A stretch of DNA of 64,000 nucleotides from Reyranella sp. (GTDB taxonomy: Bacteria > Pseudomonadota > Alphaproteobacteria > Reyranellales > Reyranellaceae): assembly GCF_004297405.1 (NCBI RefSeq), contig NZ_SCVC01000033.1, positions 1 through 64,000 on the forward strand, written 5' to 3'. How positions within the stretch are numbered: position 1 is the first letter of the stretch; each line of letters begins with the position of its first letter. This document shows positions 58,011-64,000 of the stretch, in pieces. The notes beneath the pieces were generated by a model. The model had not been told where the DNA came from. It made no database searches and saw nothing but the letters and a program-made list of their open reading frames with translations. The translations under genes and the position numbers were made by a program.

Positions 58011-59210
58011 ATGCAATGTGACCGGCTCTGGAAGAACGCCCGACTTGCCACCCTGGAAGGGGAGGGGCTCGGCCTCGTCGAGGGCGGGCTGATCGCCGCG
58101 CGCGATGGCCGGATCGTCTATGCCGGGCCCGCGGCAGGGGCGCCGTCGTTCGAGGCCGCGGAGACCGTCGATTGCGAAAGCCGTTGGATCACGCCGGGCC
58201 TGGTCGATTGCCACACCCACATCGTCTATGGCGGCAACCGCGCCCATGAGTTCGAGTTGCGGTTGGCAGGAGCGAGCTACGAGGAGATCGCGCGCGCTGG
58301 CGGTGGCATCGTTTCGACGATGCGCGCCACCCGTCAGGCAAGCGAAGAGGATCTTGTCCGTAGTGCGCTGCCCCGTGTTGATGCTCTCCTGCGTGAGGGC
58401 GTGACCACTCTCGAAATCAAATCGGGTTATGGGCTCGATCTTGCCGCAGAGGAGAAATCGCTGCGTGCCGCCCGCCGCATTGGCGAGCTGCGGCCCGTGG
58501 CGGTGACGACGACCTTCCTTGGCGCGCATGCACTGCCGCCTGAAGCGAATGGCGACAAGGACGCTTACATCGCCAAAGTTTGCGACGAGATGCTGCCGGC
58601 CGTGGCGCGCGCCGGCTTAGCCGACGCCGTCGACGGTTTCTGCGAAGGCATTGCCTTCACGCCGGAGCAGATCGGCCGCGTCTTCGACGTGGCAAAGGCG
58701 CATGGCCTTCGGGTGAAGCTGCACGCCGAGCAGCTCTCCAATCTGGGTGGTGCGAAGCTCGCGGCGCGCTACGGCGCTTTGTCGGCGGATCATCTGGAAC
58801 ATGTCGACGAGGCAGGCGTCGTGGCACTGGCCGAAGCCGGCACCGTCGCCGTGTTGCTGCCAGGCGCCTTCTACTTCGTGCGCGAAACTCACAAGCCGCC
58901 GGTCGACCTGTTGCGCCGCCATGGTGTGAAGCTCGCCATCGCGTCGGACAGCAACCCCGGCACGTCGCCCCTCACGTCGTTGCTGCTGGCGATGAACATG
59001 GCGGCGACGATGTTCCGTCTTACCGTCGACGAGTGCCTGGCTGGCGCGACGCGCGAGGCGGCACGCGCGCTGGGCTGCCTCGATGCGGTGGGCACGCTGG
59101 CGCCGGGCAAGTGGTGCGATCTTGCGATCTGGGACATCGAGCGTCCCGCCGAGCTGGTTTACCGCATGGGCTTCAACCCATTGCACGCGCGAGTCTGGAG
59201 GGGTCGATGA
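58011..59210 (+). CDS. hutI: Imidazolonepropionase
   Basis: A 399-residue metal-dependent amidohydrolase with His68 and His70 of the HTH metal motif (DCHTHIVYGGNR), 'KLHAEQLSNLGGAKLAARYGALSADHLEH' and 'ASDSNPGTSP'. It opens the imidazolone ring to N-formimino-L-glutamate. ATG 58011 is the most likely start; an upstream in-frame ATG at 57987 falls inside the operator. Its stop overlaps the hutH ATG. Confidence 0.93.
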   Translation: MQCDRLWKNARLATLEGEGLGLVEGGLIAARDGRIVYAGPAAGAPSFEAAETVDCESRWITPGLVDCHTHIVYGGNRAHEFELRLAGASYEEIARAGGGIVSTMRATRQASEEDLVRSALPRVDALLREGVTTLEIKSGYGLDLAAEEKSLRAARRIGELRPVAVTTTFLGAHALPPEANGDKDAYIAKVCDEMLPAVARAGLADAVDGFCEGIAFTPEQIGRVFDVAKAHGLRVKLHAEQLSNLGGAKLAARYGALSADHLEHVDEAGVVALAEAGTVAVLLPGAFYFVRETHKPPVDLLRRHGVKLAIASDSNPGTSPLTSLLLAMNMAATMFRLTVDECLAGATREAARALGCLDAVGTLAPGKWCDLAIWDIERPAELVYRMGFNPLHARVWRGR

Positions 59211-60750
59211 AGCCTGTCGTCCTGTCGCCGGGGGAAGTCCCGCTCTCGGCTTGGCGCGATGTCTATCGTGGCGCCGACGTCTCGCTCGATCCCGCCGCGT
59301 TGCCGGCCGTTTCCAAGTCGGCGCAGGCGATCTCCGCCATCCTCGCCAAAGGCCAGCCGGTCTACGGCATCAACACGGGTTTCGGAAAGCTCGCCAGCGT
59401 GCGCATCGAGACCGCCGACCTCGCGGCCCTGCAACGCAATATCGTGCTCTCGCATGCTGCGGGGGTCGGTGCACCGATGCCGGTTCCCGTGGCCCGCCTC
59501 ATGATGGCGCTGAAGCTCGCGAGTCTTGCCCAGGGGGCCTCGGGCGTTCGTGGCGCCACGATCCGCATGCTCGAGGGATTGCTTGCCAAGGGATTGACGC
59601 CGGTCGTGCCACGTCAGGGTTCGGTCGGCGCCTCGGGCGATCTGGCGCCACTCGCGCATATGAGCGCGGCCATGATCGGCGTTGGCTCCTTTTTCGTCGG
59701 CGACAAAGTCGTGCCGGCCGCCCAAGCCCTTTCCGAAGCGGGCCTTGCCCCGTTGCAGCTCGGTCCGAAAGAGGGGCTGGCCTTGCTGAACGGCACGCAG
59801 TTCTCGACGGCCTATGCGCTGGCCGGTCTCTTCGAGGCGGAAAACCTGTTTGCTGCGGCGCTGGTAACGGGTGCGTTGTCCACCGATGCCGCGCGCGGGT
59901 CCGATGCGCCCTTCGATCCGCGTATCCATCGCTTGCGCCGTCACAAGGGCCAAATCGACGCCGCCGAAGCTCTGCGCCGCCTCATGTCCGGGTCAGCGAT
60001 CCGCGCTTCGCATCTCGTGGGCGACGAGCGCATTCAGGACCCTTATTGCCTGCGCTGCCAGCCGCAGGTCATGGGCGCGGTACTTGATCTGCTCACCCAG
60101 GCCGCGGCGACGCTCGAAACCGAAGCCAACGGCGTCACCGACAATCCGCTGATCTTCGCCGACACGACCGAAGCGCTGTCAGGCGGCAACTTCCACGCCG
60201 AGCCCGTGGCTTTCGCCGCCGACATCATCGCCATGGCGATCTGCGAGATCGGCTCGCTCGCCGAACGCCGCATTGCCATGCTGGTCGATCCGGCGCTGTC
60301 GGGCCTGCCGGCGTTTCTGACACCGCGGCCGGGCCTCAATTCCGGGTTCATGATTCCGCAAGTGACGGCGGCGGCCCTCACTTCGGAGAACAAGCAGCGC
60401 GCCTATCCGGCCAGTGTCGATTCCATTCCGACTTCCGCCAATCAGGAAGACCATGTCTCGATGGCGGCGCACGGCGCGCGCCGCCTGCTCGACATGGCGG
60501 AGAATGGTTGCGCCATTGTCGGCATCGAGTTGCTGGCCGCCGCGCAGGGCTGTGACTTCCATCGTCCGCTGGCCTCAAGCCCGCCGCTCGAAGCGGTACG
60601 GACTCTGCTGCGCCGCGACGTGCCGCATCTCGAGGACGACCGCCATTTCCATCCCGACCTGGAGAAAGCCAAGGCGCTGGTCGCCGAAGGCGCCGTGGTC
60701 AAAGCCGTCGGTGACGGTTTCCTGCCTGCACTGGATCGAAAGGGAACAGC

Positions 60751-60754
<4 letters not shown>
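59207..60754 (+). CDS. hutH: Histidine ammonia-lyase
   Basis: A 515-residue enzyme with the Ala142-Ser143-Gly144 triplet that self-cyclises to the MIO cofactor (SVGASGDLAPL), plus 'NGTQFSTAYAL' and 'DNPLIF'. It deaminates histidine to urocanate, the first step of the pathway. It overlaps hutI and hutU by 4 bp each (ATGA), so the three are translationally coupled. Confidence 0.95.
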
Positions 60755-62408
<1,654 letters not shown>

Positions 62409-62412
<4 letters not shown>

Positions 62413-63182
62413 CGCTCGGCAAAGGCCTTCTCGACGACGAAGTCGCCGGGCTCGCCGTGATTGCCCTCGACGAAGTGCTGGTCGAGGAGCAGTTGCTTGG
62501 TGTCGGCAAGCAGAGCCGGGCTGCCGCAGATCATGACGCGATCATGCGCCGGGTGCAGCGTCGGCAGTGCGATCTCGCTGAACAGCTTGCCCGAGGTGAT
62601 CAGGTCGGTGATGCGGCCGCGGTTGCGGAACGGATCGCGAGTCACCGTCGGGAAATAGATGAGCTGGCTCCGCACCATCTCACCGATCAGTTCGTCCTTG
62701 GGCAGGCGCTCGGTGATCAGTTCGCCGTAGGCGAGTTCGGAGACGCGGCGGCAGCCATGCAGCAGCACGACCTTCTCGAAGCGCTCGTAGGTCGCGGGAT
62801 CCTTGATGACGCTCAGGAACGGTGCCAGGCCGGTGCCCGTGCCGATCAGGTAGAGATTGCGGCCGTTCTTCAGATTGTCGATCACCAAGGTGCCGGTGGC
62901 CTTGCGGCCGACGATGACATTGTCACCGGTCTTGAGATGCTGCAGGCGCGAGGTGAGGGGGCCGTCCGCCACTTTGATCGAGAAGAACTCGAGGTTCTCC
63001 TCGTAGTTGGCGCTGGCCACGCTGTAGGCGCGCAGGAGCGGCTTCTCGCTGAGCGCGAGGCCCATCATGGTGAACTCGCCATTGCGAAACCTGAACGAGG
63101 GATCGCGCGTGGTGGTGAAGCTGAACAGCGTGTCGGTCCAGTGATGGACGTCGAGCACCCGCTCCTGGGTGAAACTGGCCAT
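62409..63182 (-). CDS. fpr: Ferredoxin-NADP+ reductase
   Basis: A 257-residue FAD/NADPH reductase with the FAD motif RAYSVAS (about residues 51-57), 'LIGTGTGLAPF' at the NADP site and C-terminal 'FVVEKAFAER', the ending typical of bacterial Fpr subclass IA. It transfers electrons between NADPH and ferredoxin or flavodoxin. Small palindromes lie upstream, near 63191-63200 and 63227-63238. Confidence 0.92.
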
Positions 63183-63190
63183 AATCGTTT

Positions 63191-63238
63191 GTATGCATAC
63201 GACCGGGCCGGATCAAGGCAACGGCGCAGCATATGCTG
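63191..63238. promoter_or_regulatory. Two short palindromes upstream of fpr
   Basis: GTATGCATAC (63191-63200), 9 bp from the fpr start, and CAGCATATGCTG (63227-63238) are perfect palindromes inside the 212 bp non-coding stretch between fpr and marR. They may be regulator sites, but short palindromes also occur by chance. Confidence 0.35.
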
Positions 63239-63394
63239 TCGGATTTGGCCGACCGGACGGGATATACTTTCGAGGCCGGGGCGCCCGACGCAATCCTTTT
63301 GCCTTCGGGTGAAATTGTCGGGTTTTCAGGGCCCAGATCCTTCACGGGCACGGGCTGATTATGGGAATCGCGTGCCGTTGTAGCGGCGCTCCTG

Positions 63395-63826
63395 CTAACG
63401 CAGCTTCATCAGCAAGGCCTTGAGTGTCTGGCGCTCGGGCGCGGTAAGCGGCGCCAGCGTGTCCTCGGTCGCCTGGAAGGCGCCGGAAACGGCCTGGTCG
63501 ACCCTTTCTCGTCCCGCCGGCGTCAGCGTAACCAGCAGCCGGCGACCGTCGCCCGGGTCGGCGCTCGTCTTCGTCAAACCGCGCGCGGACAGCCGGTCGA
63601 TCACGCCCTTGATCGTGGCCACGTCCATGGCGGTCAGTCGGCCGAGTTGGTTCTGCGAGCAGGTGCCGACTTCGGCGAGCTTGGAGAGCGCCGCCCATTG
63701 CGTCGGCGTCAGGTCCCCGCCCATCAGCCCGTCGAAGAGGGCGACATGGCGCTGCACGACCTGGCGCAGGATGAAACCGATCTGCTCGTCCAGAACATAG
63801 GGTCGGCGTGACGCTCGGCGGCTCAT
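63395..63826 (-). CDS. MarR-family regulator
   Basis: A 143-residue winged-helix protein. The DNA-binding part is 'CSQNQLGRLTAMDVATIKGVIDRLSARGLTKTSADPGDGRRLLVTLTPAGRE' (about 50-105). The start is MSRRASRR at 63826; a longer in-frame extension is rejected as unlike MarR N-termini. It is divergent from the gene beginning at 63950, which it may regulate, and 212 bp upstream of fpr. Confidence 0.85.
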   Translation of the reverse strand: MSRRASRRPYVLDEQIGFILRQVVQRHVALFDGLMGGDLTPTQWAALSKLAEVGTCSQNQLGRLTAMDVATIKGVIDRLSARGLTKTSADPGDGRRLLVTLTPAGRERVDQAVSGAFQATEDTLAPLTAPERQTLKALLMKLR

Positions 63827-63949
63827 GGAAATGTTCTCCGATGCAGGGGCCGGCAGCAATATGACGACCGAACCCGGCCGTGTGAAAGCAAGAACACATA
63901 AGCGCGTGGACCTGTATGATCGAGCCGACCGTTGATGCGCGAGGTCGCC

Positions 63950-64000
63950 ATGTCTGAGTCCATGTCCGAGCCGGGGCCTTTGTCGTTCCATGTGCCTGCA
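63950..64000 (+). CDS. Partial CDS, possibly branched-chain keto-acid dehydrogenase E1-alpha
   Basis: The frame begins MSESMSEPGPLSFHVPA and runs off the window edge after 17 codons. 'PLSFHVP' resembles the N-terminus of bacterial BkdA1-type E1-alpha subunits (PLRLHVPEP). The evidence is a short N-terminal match only, so the call is tentative. Confidence 0.3.
   Translation, partial: MSESMSEPGPLSFHVPA

Noticed and set aside
57981..58529. N-terminal extension of the hutF frame
   Set aside because: It runs antisense across hutI and the divergent promoter. HutF is full length from 57980.

Overview
This 64 kb window is high-GC, densely coded chromosomal DNA. No stretch longer than about 220 bp lacks a gene. 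I saw no rRNA, tRNA, CRISPR array, prophage or transposase. The gene set suggests a soil- or plant-associated alphaproteobacterium, perhaps Reyranella-like in Hyphomicrobiales/Rhodospirillales. The support is a class I lysyl-tRNA synthetase, a hut pathway with HutF, a Bug-type periplasmic binding protein, many small catabolic genes paired with TetR/MarR/LysR/MocR regulators, and a palindromic intergenic element of the kind common in alphaproteobacterial genomes. The genus is a guess; no marker gene settles it.

Region 1 (1-9.2 kb) is the most unusual part. It holds the 3' portion of a large secreted repeat protein with an exact 483 bp tandem repeat. Four genes follow on the same strand: a TolC-type outer-membrane lipoprotein, a periplasmic HlyD-type adaptor, a GAF-like/HlyD fusion, and a PqqD-like/M50 metalloprotease/HlyD fusion. 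No ABC ATPase is visible, so this could be a non-canonical export and processing machine for the repeat protein.

Region 2 (9.2-24 kb) has a DapA-family gene divergent from a LysR regulator, a GNAT, and a minus-strand series: TetR, Rieske oxygenase, PRISE-type reductase, PPK2 and an Orn/Lys/Arg decarboxylase. After these come a PPC/DUF296 protein, a STAS-like protein, a TPR protein and a DinG-type helicase. Region 3 (24-39.9 kb) has two fatty-acid hydroxylase/sterol desaturase family proteins, an MFS transporter, LysRS, an AllA-like protein, a nitroreductase-MarR pair with a clear double operator, SDR and TetR genes, a Baeyer-Villiger monooxygenase, and a MocR regulator divergent from an AhpD-like/GNAT/flavin-reductase operon.

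Region 4 (39.9-54.8 kb) contains a class IV aminotransferase, a DMT transporter, a second DapA-superfamily aldolase beside a UxaA-family dehydratase (a likely sugar-acid module), CspA, an amidase, a class III adenylate cyclase with a periplasmic sensor, a methyltransferase, a two-gene amino-acid ABC permease (the first gene fused to its binding protein), an alphaproteobacterial palindromic repeat, a PECR-like SDR, Cu/Zn SOD and a D-cysteine desulfhydrase/ACC-deaminase family enzyme.

Region 5 (54.8-64 kb) is the histidine-utilisation locus. hutF-hutC run leftward and hutI-hutH-hutU run rightward from a 30 bp intergenic region that contains a dyad. HutG is not in the window. A Bug-type binding protein lies downstream of hutC. 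The window ends with ferredoxin-NADP reductase, a MarR regulator and the first 17 codons of a possible branched-chain keto-acid dehydrogenase E1-alpha gene.
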